Notes under the pieces: generated by a model
Databases searched by the model: none
What the model was told of the DNA's origin: nothing
What the model saw: only the letters and a program-made list of their open reading frames with translations
Position numbers and translations under genes: made by a program
Origin: Helicobacter canis
GTDB taxonomy: Bacteria > Campylobacterota > Campylobacteria > Campylobacterales > Helicobacteraceae
Assembly: GCF_008693005.1 (NCBI RefSeq)
Contig: NZ_VXKE01000010.1
Span: forward strand, 62,001 to 126,000
Direction of reading: 5' to 3'
Length of the DNA: 64,000 nucleotides
Part shown: piece by piece, positions 42,523 through 51,288 of the stretch
How the letters are laid out: each line of letters begins with the position of its first letter
Numbering within the stretch: position 1 is the first letter of the stretch

Positions 42523-43683
42523 TTACGACAAAAATATCGTTTGAAAGATTCTTTCATCTTGAAAAACTGACTTAATGTCTATGGTTAGATTTTCACTAAT
42601 CTCATCAATGATAATTATAGGATTGATACTTTCACTGCCACAGAGCAAGCTCCGCATAAGTAATTCCAACTCATAGGCGATAGGGTTGTATATTAAATCA
42701 AGAACACACTCATATTGTGTATTAAGCAGCGCATTAACATCTTTTAAACAGACAAATACACTATCATCTTTTTTAGAAAATCCTAGCCGTATGGTAGCCT
42801 TAGGCGTTATGGCAAACATATTTTTGAAATTGTCTTGCGCCATTATGTGTCGAGAGTCCAGCAAGGATTCTAGGGTAATATTTCCCCAAACAATAGTCGT
42901 ATTTTTAGTAGCCCTAGAATCTGAATGGGCTAAAATATAACTATATATCACTTTTTCATTATAGGAGACTTTTCCTTGCAAAAGTCGCCACACACGAAGC
43001 TTTTTCTGTGTAAGAATATAGCTTTTCCCGGTGGATTCTAGTGTATTTCTTAATGCAAAAGATTTTTGCCGCTCTTCTATGCTCCCGGGTAATGCTCTAC
43101 CACCTAGCTCGCTTATCATCTCAAGACTTAGGCGATCTTGTTTCACTCGTTGCTTGGACAGCGCAAATTGACAGCCGCAATAGTTTTGACGATAGAGATT
43201 ATCTCTTTTGGCAAGCTCATTTTGCTTCTGCACACCGCCATTTTTACGGACATTAATTTTAATGAAGTTTAGGTCATTGTTTTGTGCGATTATATCCCCT
43301 TGCTGGTAGAGAGTCTCCTGCTCTTTCATAGGACTTGATAGTAGTGTGGTGGTGAAGGTTCGCTCACCAAGGAGCTTGGCAATTTCCGCACTTTTTTTCA
43401 AGCGAACATCAAAACAAGTGCTACATCTAGCACCCTTTTCCGGCTCATCTTCTTGCCCTCTCACCGATGAAAGCCAATTCTCTAGCTCATAACTACCCTC
43501 AATGAGTGGGATCTTCAACATACTACAACTTCTGCGAACATCACTTAGTCGTAGATCGTGCTCCGCTTTTGGGTGGATATTTGGATTATAAAAAAACCCT
43601 ACAAAGCTTTCTTGTGGGTAAGCCTTTTGCAATTCGCTTAAGAAATAATGGCTATCTACTGAGCAGCAAATATGAACAAGCAT
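42523..43683 (-). CDS. queH: Epoxyqueuosine reductase QueH with long C-terminal extension
   Basis: 386 residues. QueH makes queuosine in tRNA by reducing epoxyqueuosine, using an iron-sulfur cluster and a second metal. The expected cysteines are present: Cys6-Cys7 (VHICCSVDSH), Cys87 and Cys90 (ARCSTCFDVR), Cys169 and Cys171 (RQNYCGCQFA). Family members are usually about 190-250 residues; here some 180 extra residues follow, predicted mixed alpha/beta (LSLEMISELGGRALPG.., later KATIRLGFSKKD). The extension is not recognised. Gene stands alone after the fabZ promoter region. Confidence 0.85.
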   Translation of the reverse strand: MLVHICCSVDSHYFLSELQKAYPQESFVGFFYNPNIHPKAEHDLRLSDVRRSCSMLKIPLIEGSYELENWLSSVRGQEDEPEKGARCSTCFDVRLKKSAEIAKLLGERTFTTTLLSSPMKEQETLYQQGDIIAQNNDLNFIKINVRKNGGVQKQNELAKRDNLYRQNYCGCQFALSKQRVKQDRLSLEMISELGGRALPGSIEERQKSFALRNTLESTGKSYILTQKKLRVWRLLQGKVSYNEKVIYSYILAHSDSRATKNTTIVWGNITLESLLDSRHIMAQDNFKNMFAITPKATIRLGFSKKDDSVFVCLKDVNALLNTQYECVLDLIYNPIAYELELLMRSLLCGSESINPIIIIDEISENLTIDIKSVFQDERIFQTIFLS

Positions 43684-43692
43684 TGCGCGCCT

Positions 43693-43794
43693 TTATTTTT
43701 TCTTTTCATTTTTGACAAATAACACATATCCAGCAATACTGCCGATAGCAAATATTGCTAAAAATACCAATAATATCCACTCTAATGCTTCCAT
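43693..43794 (-). CDS. Small membrane protein of 33 residues
   Basis: MEALEWILLVF starts a peptide with one membrane helix (about residues 5-26) and a basic Lys-rich tail. A textbook ribosome site (GAAGGAGATAAG) lies directly before the ATG, strongly suggesting translation. It starts 17 bases after the rlmN stop, probably in the same transcript. A comparable small hydrophobic gene may lie next to rlmN in Campylobacter; this is from memory. Function unknown. Confidence 0.6.
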   Translation of the reverse strand: MEALEWILLVFLAIFAIGSIAGYVLFVKNEKKK

Positions 43795-43811
43795 CTTATC
43801 TCCTTCATATA

Positions 43812-44945
43812 TTATGTTTCATATGAAACACTTTGCTTTGTCTTTTCTCGTAATTGTCCGCAGGCAGCTGAAATATCGATACCTTTAGATTCTCGTATGG
43901 TTGCAAGCAAGCCTTTATTTGTAAGAAAGTCTGCAAAAGCCTTGACCTTAGCTTCTTCTGGTCGCTGAAATTTCGTGCCACTATGCGGATTAAACAAAAT
44001 AAGATTGACCTTAGCCTTTATGCCATCAAGTAGCTTTAGTAATTTTTTCGCGCTAGCAAGATCATCATTTATATCTCTTATAACAAGATATTCAAACATC
44101 ACGCGCTTTCTCGTATCGATAGGAAAGGCACGGACCGCATCAATAACGCTTTGGATATTATAAGTTTTATTCATAGGGATAAGTTTTGAGCGCAGAGTAT
44201 CATCTACAGCGTGGAGCGATATGGCAAGCTGAACACCTAGATTCTGCTGACCTAGATCATAGATTCTGGGGCTAATGCCACTTGTAGAAATTGTTTGCCG
44301 TTTTGGTGAGATAGAAAGCCCCTCAAGTGCAGATAGAATCTTGATCGCGTGCATAAGATTGTCAAAATTATTCAATGGCTCTCCCATACCCATATAAACA
44401 ATATTAACCCTCTTTTCCGGAGCTAAATTATTATACTTCTTAAGATTAACCACCTGCTCGACTATCTCTCCACTTGTTAAATCTCGCACGAACCCACCCT
44501 TTGCCGTAGAGCAAAAAGCACAGCCCACTTTGCAGCCAATTTGACTAGAGATACAAAATGTATATTTCTCTCCTTGAATGACTTTGCCATTTTCATCATA
44601 TTTTTTATCTCGCATTTTGATACACACGCTTTCAAAGGTGTGATTATCCCTAGTTTGAAACAAATATTTTCTCGTGCCATCGCGACTCACTTCTTGTGTG
44701 AGCAAATTTAGATTCTGTGCGCTGTATTGTAGCTGCAACATCTCTCTAAAGTCTTTGGGAAGGTTGCTCATTTTAGTGAATTCTTTTTCATAGCATACAT
44801 AGAGCCAATAGTAGAGCTGCTTTGCTTGATAAGGTTTTTTACAGATTTCTTGCAGCTCTGCGAGAGAGAGACTATAAATATTCTTCAAACTCTCTGCTTC
44901 CAATGAGCTAGAATCTACCTTCCCATACCCCTGCACTAAATTCAC
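43812..44945 (-). CDS. rlmN: 23S rRNA / tRNA adenine C2-methyltransferase RlmN
   Basis: A 377-residue radical-SAM enzyme methylating A2503 of 23S rRNA and A37 of some tRNAs. The iron-sulfur motif CxxxCxxC is Cys138, Cys142 and Cys145 (IGCKVGCAFC), followed by GGFVRDL, VYMGMGEPLNN and a C-terminal AACGQL that carries the methyl-transferring cysteine. It starts with GTG overlapping the TGA of the upstream gene. A short N-terminal extension with VDSSSLEAES comes from repeat-motif sequence. Confidence 0.95.
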   Translation of the reverse strand: MNLVQGYGKVDSSSLEAESLKNIYSLSLAELQEICKKPYQAKQLYYWLYVCYEKEFTKMSNLPKDFREMLQLQYSAQNLNLLTQEVSRDGTRKYLFQTRDNHTFESVCIKMRDKKYDENGKVIQGEKYTFCISSQIGCKVGCAFCSTAKGGFVRDLTSGEIVEQVVNLKKYNNLAPEKRVNIVYMGMGEPLNNFDNLMHAIKILSALEGLSISPKRQTISTSGISPRIYDLGQQNLGVQLAISLHAVDDTLRSKLIPMNKTYNIQSVIDAVRAFPIDTRKRVMFEYLVIRDINDDLASAKKLLKLLDGIKAKVNLILFNPHSGTKFQRPEEAKVKAFADFLTNKGLLATIRESKGIDISAACGQLREKTKQSVSYET

Positions 44946-45502
44946 AGAATACCCCCTTGCTGTATAAAATCTTCCAGCTTTTGTTTGGCAGCAGCGTGGT
45001 TTGCTATGAAATCTTTTTGCGCGTTTGTATCACAATAATTTGTGATACAAAACACCCCATAAGCAGGGATATTAAAATCCTGTGCAACACGCAAAAGCGC
45101 GAAAAACTCCATATTCTCCACCATAATACCCGCTCCACACATCGCAGCACAAACCCCAGAATCCATCGTAATATAATTGGAAGAATTTACCACCACATCG
45201 CGCAAGCACCGATCTCCTACCCTAAATGTTTCCTGTGAAACATTGCTTTCTATATAATTATCTAGCGGTGTGTAGCTACCCCCAGAGACAAAGCTAGATT
45301 CTATCTGTGTAGCACGAGCACTTATACACAAAGACAACAATGGTATTTCATAGCAGTATGCCCCAGCAGAGCCAACAAACACCAGCTTCTCTACATACTC
45401 TCGCAAACAAAGTTTCATAAGCCCCATACTCGCTTCTACCAATCCCACACCAATAGGCGCAGCATAAGAAATAGTTTCACTTCTACCCGCACACACTATC
45501 AT
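44942..45502 (-). CDS. Nucleoside phosphorylase-like protein
   Basis: 186 residues, shorter than most purine nucleoside phosphorylases. The PNP_UDP_1 pattern is visible: LVFVGSAGAYCYEIPLLS, NYITMDSGVCAAMCGAGIMVENMEFFALL shortened here to AGIMVENMEFFAL, and YGVFCITNYCDTNAQKDFIANH. Likely acts on a purine or 5'-methylthioadenosine-type nucleoside, but the shortened N-terminus leaves the substrate open. ATG 45502 has AGGAAG five bases upstream; a GTG at 45505 is less likely. Coupled to rlmN downstream. Confidence 0.75.
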   Translation of the reverse strand: MIVCAGRSETISYAAPIGVGLVEASMGLMKLCLREYVEKLVFVGSAGAYCYEIPLLSLCISARATQIESSFVSGGSYTPLDNYIESNVSQETFRVGDRCLRDVVVNSSNYITMDSGVCAAMCGAGIMVENMEFFALLRVAQDFNIPAYGVFCITNYCDTNAQKDFIANHAAAKQKLEDFIQQGGIL

Positions 45503-45511
45503 CACAGCTTC

Positions 45512-46276
45512 CTATAATCGAACCGATATGCCACAATCTCTAAGGTAATGTTTAACATCAACAATGCTGATTTCATTATTGTGAAAAATACTCGCTGCCA
45601 ACGCCGCATCTGCAATATCAAGAGAAAAGATCTCTCCTAAATGCTCCATTTTCCCAGCACCACCAGAAGCAATTATCGGTAGATCGCTCGCTTCTCGCAA
45701 AGTTTGTAATGCAGCAATATCATATCCGCTTTTCGTGCCATCTGTATCCATACTTGTTAGTAAAAATTCCCCAGCACCTTTGTCCTTACATATCCTTGCC
45801 CAATCAGCAAGCAATATCCCCGTGGGCTCTCTTCCGCCTTTGACATATACTTCATATCCCAAATCACTTAAACGCACATCGATCGCCACAACCACGCATT
45901 GCGAGCCAAATCTTTTCGCCGCTTGCTCGATCAAGCTTGGATTTGCGATCGCCGCAGAGTTGATACTAATCTTATCCGCACCAGCATCTAAAAGCACATA
46001 CATATCATCTAAAGTTTTTATCCCACCCCCGATTGTCAAGGGTATATACACTTCCTTTGCAATTTCACGAATGAGCTCAACGATAATTTGACGATGCTCA
46101 AACGATGCTGTAATGTCTAAAATCACAAGCTCATCGGCTAAAGAATCATTATAAAATCTAGCTAGCTCGATAGGATCGCCGACACTTTTCAAACCAACAA
46201 AATTTACCCCCTTCACAACCTGTCCATCTTTTATGTCCAAACACGGGATAATTCTCTTTGCAAGATGATTTACCAT
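45512..46276 (-). CDS. hisF: Imidazole glycerol phosphate synthase cyclase subunit HisF
   Basis: A 254-residue (beta/alpha)8 barrel that makes imidazole glycerol phosphate using ammonia from HisH. Catalytic aspartates lie in PCLDIKDGQVVKG and VVAIDVR; the phosphate-binding loops IGGGIK and ASGGAGKMEH are intact. Ribosome site AAGGAG eight bases before ATG. No other his genes are nearby, so the pathway is scattered, as in other Helicobacter species that keep it. Confidence 0.95.
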   Translation of the reverse strand: MVNHLAKRIIPCLDIKDGQVVKGVNFVGLKSVGDPIELARFYNDSLADELVILDITASFEHRQIIVELIREIAKEVYIPLTIGGGIKTLDDMYVLLDAGADKISINSAAIANPSLIEQAAKRFGSQCVVVAIDVRLSDLGYEVYVKGGREPTGILLADWARICKDKGAGEFLLTSMDTDGTKSGYDIAALQTLREASDLPIIASGGAGKMEHLGEIFSLDIADAALAASIFHNNEISIVDVKHYLRDCGISVRL

Positions 46277-46435
46277 CTCACATACTCCTTACATAAAACA
46301 CATAAATTAAAATAGGCAAGTATAATACAAACGGCAATAAATTTTTATAAATCCCAATAATTCTTTAACAATAGTTAATAAAAAAGGATACAATACACCC
46401 TATCAGTATTTACATATTTGCTATGCGAGCTAACA

Positions 46436-47332
46436 ATGCGAGCGAAAAAGTGTTTTGGACAAAATTTTTTAAAAGATCCTTTTATTTTAGAGAAAATTGT
46501 CCAAGTGAGTGCCGAGCTACTACAAGGTCAAAAGCTTATAGAAATCGGTGTTGGCTTGGGTGATTTATCAGAGCGGCTTTTATCTCTTTCTAGTCTTACG
46601 ACTTATGAAATTGATGCCGATCTGTGTTCTTTTGTTTTGCAGAAGTTTTCATCGCGCAAGTTTGCACACCCTTTTTCTTTGGTGCATTGTGATGTGCTTT
46701 CTATCCCTTTTAGTATAGATTCTAGCTCAAGCTTACCAAAGGAAGTGGCGAAGCAAACTCTCCGCATAACAGCAAGTGATGACAAAAAAAGTAGAATAGA
46801 ATCTAAACAGGGCTGGCTTGCTAATGAGCCTTATATCCTTGTCTCTAATCTCCCTTATAATATCGCCACTCGTGTCGTGCTAAATCTCTTGCACGATCCG
46901 TTATGCGAAGGCTTTGTCGTGATGACACAAAAAGAGGTCGCCTTGAAATTCTGTGCGGATAATTTATCAAGTGATTTTTGCGCGCTAAGTGTGATTGCAC
47001 AAAGTGCAGGAGAAATAACACTGCTTTTTGATGTTGGTAAAGAGAGCTTTGATCCTATGCCCAAAGTTACTTCATCAGTTTTTACACATAAAAAGTTTAA
47101 AGACTTTACCCACATTGAAAGCGGCTTTGAATCGATGCTAAAAGCAGCGTTCAGCTCTCCGCGCAAAAAGCTTTATAATAATCTTTTGCCAATTTTCCAA
47201 AAAATTGAGCAAAAAAACTTATTAGATAAAATTTTCGCACAAGAATCCATCGCTTTAAACGCACGACCTCATCAAATCAGCACACAAAAGTATCACCATA
47301 TTTACAACACACTAAAGGATTTCTATGAATGA
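46436..47332 (+). CDS. rsmA: 16S rRNA dimethyladenosine transferase KsgA/RsmA
   Basis: 298 residues. Dimethylates A1518 and A1519 of 16S rRNA. Markers: KKCFGQNFLKDPFI at the start, IEIGVGLGDLSERLL for SAM, and the catalytic NLPYNIAT. The frame could begin at a TTG (46418), but the ATG at 46436 aligns with the usual KsgA start. A Ser-rich insert (about residues 95-125) with repeat-encoded residues separates motifs. Divergent from hisF; a TACAAT box at 46389-46394 may be its -10. Overlaps the RNase J gene by 8 bases. Confidence 0.93.
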   Translation: MRAKKCFGQNFLKDPFILEKIVQVSAELLQGQKLIEIGVGLGDLSERLLSLSSLTTYEIDADLCSFVLQKFSSRKFAHPFSLVHCDVLSIPFSIDSSSSLPKEVAKQTLRITASDDKKSRIESKQGWLANEPYILVSNLPYNIATRVVLNLLHDPLCEGFVVMTQKEVALKFCADNLSSDFCALSVIAQSAGEITLLFDVGKESFDPMPKVTSSVFTHKKFKDFTHIESGFESMLKAAFSSPRKKLYNNLLPIFQKIEQKNLLDKIFAQESIALNARPHQISTQKYHHIYNTLKDFYE

Positions 47333-49322
47333 GCCAAATAACAAACCAAATCCACAAAGTCCGCAAGATACAACACAGCCAAAAAGGCGGTTTTTCAACA
47401 ATCGTTTCAAAAAAGACCACCGACAAAAAGAGCCGCATAATCGCGAGCCACAATCTTACCAAAAGAGTAATTCTCAAGGAGAGCAGCCCAAACGCCAATG
47501 GCCCAATCGCAATAAGCACGAGAATCAAGGTGGTGCAAGAGAAGTGCAAGGAGCAAGTGAGCGCGGTAATCTTGCATTCCACAAAGACTTGAAAAAAGGT
47601 GTAGAGACAAACACTAGAATCCAAAAAAACAGCCTAAACCCACACAACAAGCTCGATCTCAACACAAAAGCCAGCGTGCGTATCACGCCGCTTGGTGGGC
47701 TAGGAGAAATCGGCGGCAATATGATGGTAATGGAGACGGAGAAGTCTGCCATCATCATCGATGTGGGTATGAGCTTCCCAGAAGAAAATATGCACGGCGT
47801 GGATATTTTGATCCCAGATTTTACTTATCTCCACAGCATAAAAGACAAAATCGCTGGCGTTATCATCACCCACGCACACGAAGACCACATCGGCGCAGTG
47901 CCCTATCTTTTCAAAGAATTGCAATTCCCTCTCTATGGCACGCCGCTAGCACTTGGAATGATTGGAGCGAAATTTGACGAACACGGGCTAAAGAAATTCC
48001 GCCCTATGCTAAAAGTCATTCAAAAGCGTGAGCCTGTGCAAATTGGAGATTTTGAAATAGAATGGATACATATCACGCACTCCATTATTGACTCTTCTGC
48101 ACTTGCAATTAAAACAGAGGCTGGCATTATCTTCCACACAGGAGATTTTAAAATCGACCACACACCTATTGACAATCTCCCCACAGATTTGCACCGTCTA
48201 GCGCATTATGGGGAGCAAGGCGTTATGCTACTGCTTAGTGATTCTACAAACTCACACAAAAGCGGCTGCACGCAGAGTGAAGCAGTTGTAGGACCGACAT
48301 TTGACTCACTTTTCAAAAGCGCGCAAGGACGCGTGATAATGAGCACCTTTAGCTCCAATATCCACCGCGTGTATCAAGCGATCACCTATGGGATCAAATA
48401 TGGGCGCAAAGTTTGTGTCATAGGGCGATCGATGGAGAAAAATATCGACATAGCACGAGAATTAGGCTATATCGATTTGCCAAACTCCATTTTCATCGAA
48501 GCACACGAAGTAGAAAAATACCCAGAGCACGAGATTCTAATCGTTACCACAGGCTCACAAGGCGAGACGATGAGCGCACTCTATCGTATGGCGACAGATG
48601 AGCATAGACATGTCAAAATCAAAGCCAGCGATTTAATCATACTCTCTGCTAAAGCAATCCCGGGGAATGAAGGCTCCGTATCAGCGGTGCTAAATTTCTT
48701 AATGAAAGCAGGGGCAAGTGTAGCTTACCAAGACTTTAGCGAAATCCATGTCAGCGGGCACGCCGCACAAGAAGAGCAAAAGCTTATGCTGCGACTTATT
48801 AAGCCTAAGTTCTTTCTCCCTGTCCATGGGGAATACAATCACGTTGCTAAACACAAAGATACTGCTATTAAATGCGGTGTGTTAGAGAAAAATATCTTAC
48901 TTATGGAAGATGGCGATCAAATTGAGGTCAATCCAAGCTATATGCGCAAAGTTGGCAATGTCAAATCTGGCAAGGTTTTCATCGATAATCAAGCGTGCAA
49001 AGAAGTAGATTCTAGCACGATCAAAGATCGCCAAGATCTAGCAGATGCTGGGCTTGTGAGTATGGTGGCTTTCATCTCGCAAAATGAGCAGAAAATCCGC
49101 TCCCTAGAAATAGAAATGATAGGCATAGCAAACCAAAAAGAGCAAGATGAGCTGCAAAAAGAGCTCCAAGGTGCGCTTGAAATGTCTATCCGCACGATAA
49201 AGCCAGAGGTGATTGGCAATAAAAAGCTTTTAGAAGGAGAGATACGAAATCTCACAAGAAAACTGCTCTTCAAAAAGCTTAAAAAATATCCTGCGATTTT
49301 GCTCCATATTTTCACTGCTTAG
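47325..49322 (+). CDS. rnj: Ribonuclease J
   Basis: 665 residues. A metallo-beta-lactamase/beta-CASP ribonuclease that is a central RNA-decay enzyme in Helicobacter and Campylobacter. Zinc motif H-x-H-x-D-H at residues 183-188 (ITHAHEDHIG), plus HTGDFKID, and the beta-CASP motifs (STFSSNIHR, SGHAAQEE, PVHGEYNH). Residues 1-110 form a basic, low-complexity, probably disordered extension (KRRFFNNRFKKDHRQKEPHN), as known for the H. pylori enzyme. AAGGA precedes the start, which overlaps ksgA. Confidence 0.95.
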   Translation: MNEPNNKPNPQSPQDTTQPKRRFFNNRFKKDHRQKEPHNREPQSYQKSNSQGEQPKRQWPNRNKHENQGGAREVQGASERGNLAFHKDLKKGVETNTRIQKNSLNPHNKLDLNTKASVRITPLGGLGEIGGNMMVMETEKSAIIIDVGMSFPEENMHGVDILIPDFTYLHSIKDKIAGVIITHAHEDHIGAVPYLFKELQFPLYGTPLALGMIGAKFDEHGLKKFRPMLKVIQKREPVQIGDFEIEWIHITHSIIDSSALAIKTEAGIIFHTGDFKIDHTPIDNLPTDLHRLAHYGEQGVMLLLSDSTNSHKSGCTQSEAVVGPTFDSLFKSAQGRVIMSTFSSNIHRVYQAITYGIKYGRKVCVIGRSMEKNIDIARELGYIDLPNSIFIEAHEVEKYPEHEILIVTTGSQGETMSALYRMATDEHRHVKIKASDLIILSAKAIPGNEGSVSAVLNFLMKAGASVAYQDFSEIHVSGHAAQEEQKLMLRLIKPKFFLPVHGEYNHVAKHKDTAIKCGVLEKNILLMEDGDQIEVNPSYMRKVGNVKSGKVFIDNQACKEVDSSTIKDRQDLADAGLVSMVAFISQNEQKIRSLEIEMIGIANQKEQDELQKELQGALEMSIRTIKPEVIGNKKLLEGEIRNLTRKLLFKKLKKYPAILLHIFTA

Positions 49323-49330
49323 GCAAGAAT

Positions 49331-50347
49331 ATGAGCCCTACAAGAAACACAGCAGAATCTAGTTTAGATTCTGCTCAATATGCGCAAATCGCACGCGAAG
49401 TTTTACTCCTAGAAGCAAAAGAGCTGCAAAACACAGCTCAAAAATGTGCGCACATTGCTTGGACTCCCATTATAGAATCCATCATTAAAGCTACGGATAA
49501 AGGCGGCAAGCTTATTGTCTGTGGCGTGGGGAAAAGTGGGCATATCGGCAGTAAAATCGCCGCTACACTTGCTAGCACAGGCACGCCAAGCTTCTTTCTC
49601 CACCCCACCGAAGCTCTCCACGGCGATCTTGGAATGATAGGGGAAAATGACATCATTTTAGCCATTAGTTATAGCGGAGAGAGTAGTGAGATTTTAGCGA
49701 TTATGCCGCATTTCAAACGACTTGCAAGCGGTATTATCACAATGAGCAAAGCCCCAGATTCTGCACTAAGCAAGCTTGGGGATTATTTCCTACCTATTGC
49801 CATAGAGCAAGAAGCCTGCCCCATACAAGCCGCCCCAATGAGCTCCACTACTCTTACCCTAGCTATGGGCGATGCCCTAGCAGCCTGCCTCATACAAGCA
49901 AGAAATTTTAGCAAATACGACTTTGGCGCATTGCATCCGGGCGGAAGCTTGGGGAAAGAACTCTTTGTCAAAATCACAGATCTTATGCAAAGAGACAATC
50001 TCCCCATAATCTCTCCGCAAACACCACTAAAAGATGCCATCATCACAATGACGCAAAAGCGGCTTGGAAGTGCGCTGATAGCCGAAAATAACGCGCTTAT
50101 AGCAGTGCTAAGCGATGGAGATTTGCGGCGAGCTATGATGAGAAGCGATTTTGACATCAACGCTAGTGCAATCACCTACGCCACACAGAATCCAAAAACC
50201 TGCCAGAATCCAAATCTCCTAGCCAAAGAAGCCCTAAAAATCATAGAAGCAAACAAAATCCAGCTACTTGTCATCACAGATTCTAAAAAGTGGATTCTAG
50301 GAGTTTTGCATATCCATACTCTTCTTAGCGAAGGTATCACACCATAA
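49331..50347 (+). CDS. KpsF/GutQ-type arabinose-5-phosphate isomerase
   Basis: 338 residues: SIS sugar-isomerase domain (ICGVGKSGHIGSKIAATLASTG is seen as VCGVGKSGHIGSK, then SYSGESSEI) followed by two CBS domains (about residues 210-335). Converts ribulose-5-phosphate to arabinose-5-phosphate, the Kdo precursor for lipopolysaccharide. It follows RNase J by 9 bases, as HP1429 neighbours HP1430 in H. pylori. Confidence 0.93.
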   Translation: MSPTRNTAESSLDSAQYAQIAREVLLLEAKELQNTAQKCAHIAWTPIIESIIKATDKGGKLIVCGVGKSGHIGSKIAATLASTGTPSFFLHPTEALHGDLGMIGENDIILAISYSGESSEILAIMPHFKRLASGIITMSKAPDSALSKLGDYFLPIAIEQEACPIQAAPMSSTTLTLAMGDALAACLIQARNFSKYDFGALHPGGSLGKELFVKITDLMQRDNLPIISPQTPLKDAIITMTQKRLGSALIAENNALIAVLSDGDLRRAMMRSDFDINASAITYATQNPKTCQNPNLLAKEALKIIEANKIQLLVITDSKKWILGVLHIHTLLSEGITP

Positions 50348-50356
50348 GGAGTAAAA

Positions 50357-50596
50357 ATGTTTGAAAAAATCAATGAAATAATCATTAGAATCGAAGAAAT
50401 CCGCGATGAAATCCAAATCCTGCTTGGTATGGGGAAAATTAGCTTTGTGGATTATATTATGATAAAACGCGGCTCTATGGATATGCCAGAAGAGCTAAAA
50501 ATGGCGGTGCTAGAGCAGATTAACGAGCAAGTCGATGCACTAAAGGAGCAAATCGATAAGCTCAATAAAATCAAACGCGAAATGCTGGTATTCTAG
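50357..50596 (+). CDS. Small coiled-coil protein, unknown
   Basis: 79 residues, highly charged and predicted almost fully helical, with two coiled-coil stretches (EKINEIIIRIEEIRDEIQIL and LEQINEQVDALKEQIDKL). Excellent ribosome site (AAGGAGTAAAA before ATG) and 9 bases after the KpsF-type gene, so it is likely a real gene in that operon. Not recognised. Confidence 0.65.
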   Translation: MFEKINEIIIRIEEIRDEIQILLGMGKISFVDYIMIKRGSMDMPEELKMAVLEQINEQVDALKEQIDKLNKIKREMLVF

Positions 50597-50599
50597 CCG

Positions 50600-51280
50600 C
50601 TATAAATGCCTATCTAGTATTATTTCATACACCATAAACAAGCTATTATCCAAGTGCATAAATGCTTGATTTGGCTCTATTTTAGCTCTATCTTTGGGGA
50701 CAAAAGCAAGAATCCTACCCGGATATTTTGCATCTTCACGCTGATAAAACATCTCTTGGAATTTTTTGTGGCTTATTTTTATGTTGCCAAAGCTTGGGTC
50801 TGCAAGATAGACAAAGTCGCTATCCATACCCTTAAATACACTAAAATGCTCCACTTCACGCACATTAATATGCACAATGACAGGGATTTGTAGCTTTGCT
50901 AGATTCTCCATATCAAGTGCCAAGCCTATGGGTGTAAATCCACGCGTTTTAGCATACTCTCCTAAATCATAAAAAGATATAGACACCTTTTTTCGTAGTT
51001 GCTCTATACTATGCTCTTTTTTGTTAATATCAATTCCTTTGCCTGATAGTATAGATTCTAAAATTGCAAATTCATCTGTTTGATCTATTTTGTAATAATA
51101 AGTAAAAATCGTTGAGAGTGAAGCCGCGCCACAGGTGTAATCATACTTCTGCCTTGTAAGATTCTCATCGCGTAGCTCAAGCCACGATTGTGTAGGATTT
51201 GTAAATTCTACTGGCTCGTTATAAATTTGCGCACTAAAAGCAATAGAGTGCAAAAAAGCTAGCAGTCCTACGCGCAGCAT
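50600..51280 (-). CDS. Exported C39-family peptidase
   Basis: 226 residues with a signal peptide (MLRVGLLAFLHSIAFSA). The C39 cysteine-protease signature is present: catalytic Cys in YDYTCGAASLSTIF, a middle PVIVHINVREVEHFSVFKG with the catalytic His, and DPSFGNIKIS with the Asp. Free-standing periplasmic C39 proteins occur in Fap-type functional amyloid systems (FapD) and other export pathways. It starts 9 bases after the end of the neighbouring barrel gene when the frameshift there is corrected. Role inferred only. Confidence 0.75.
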   Translation of the reverse strand: MLRVGLLAFLHSIAFSAQIYNEPVEFTNPTQSWLELRDENLTRQKYDYTCGAASLSTIFTYYYKIDQTDEFAILESILSGKGIDINKKEHSIEQLRKKVSISFYDLGEYAKTRGFTPIGLALDMENLAKLQIPVIVHINVREVEHFSVFKGMDSDFVYLADPSFGNIKISHKKFQEMFYQREDAKYPGRILAFVPKDRAKIEPNQAFMHLDNSLFMVYEIILDRHL

Positions 51281-51288
51281 TTGTAGTC

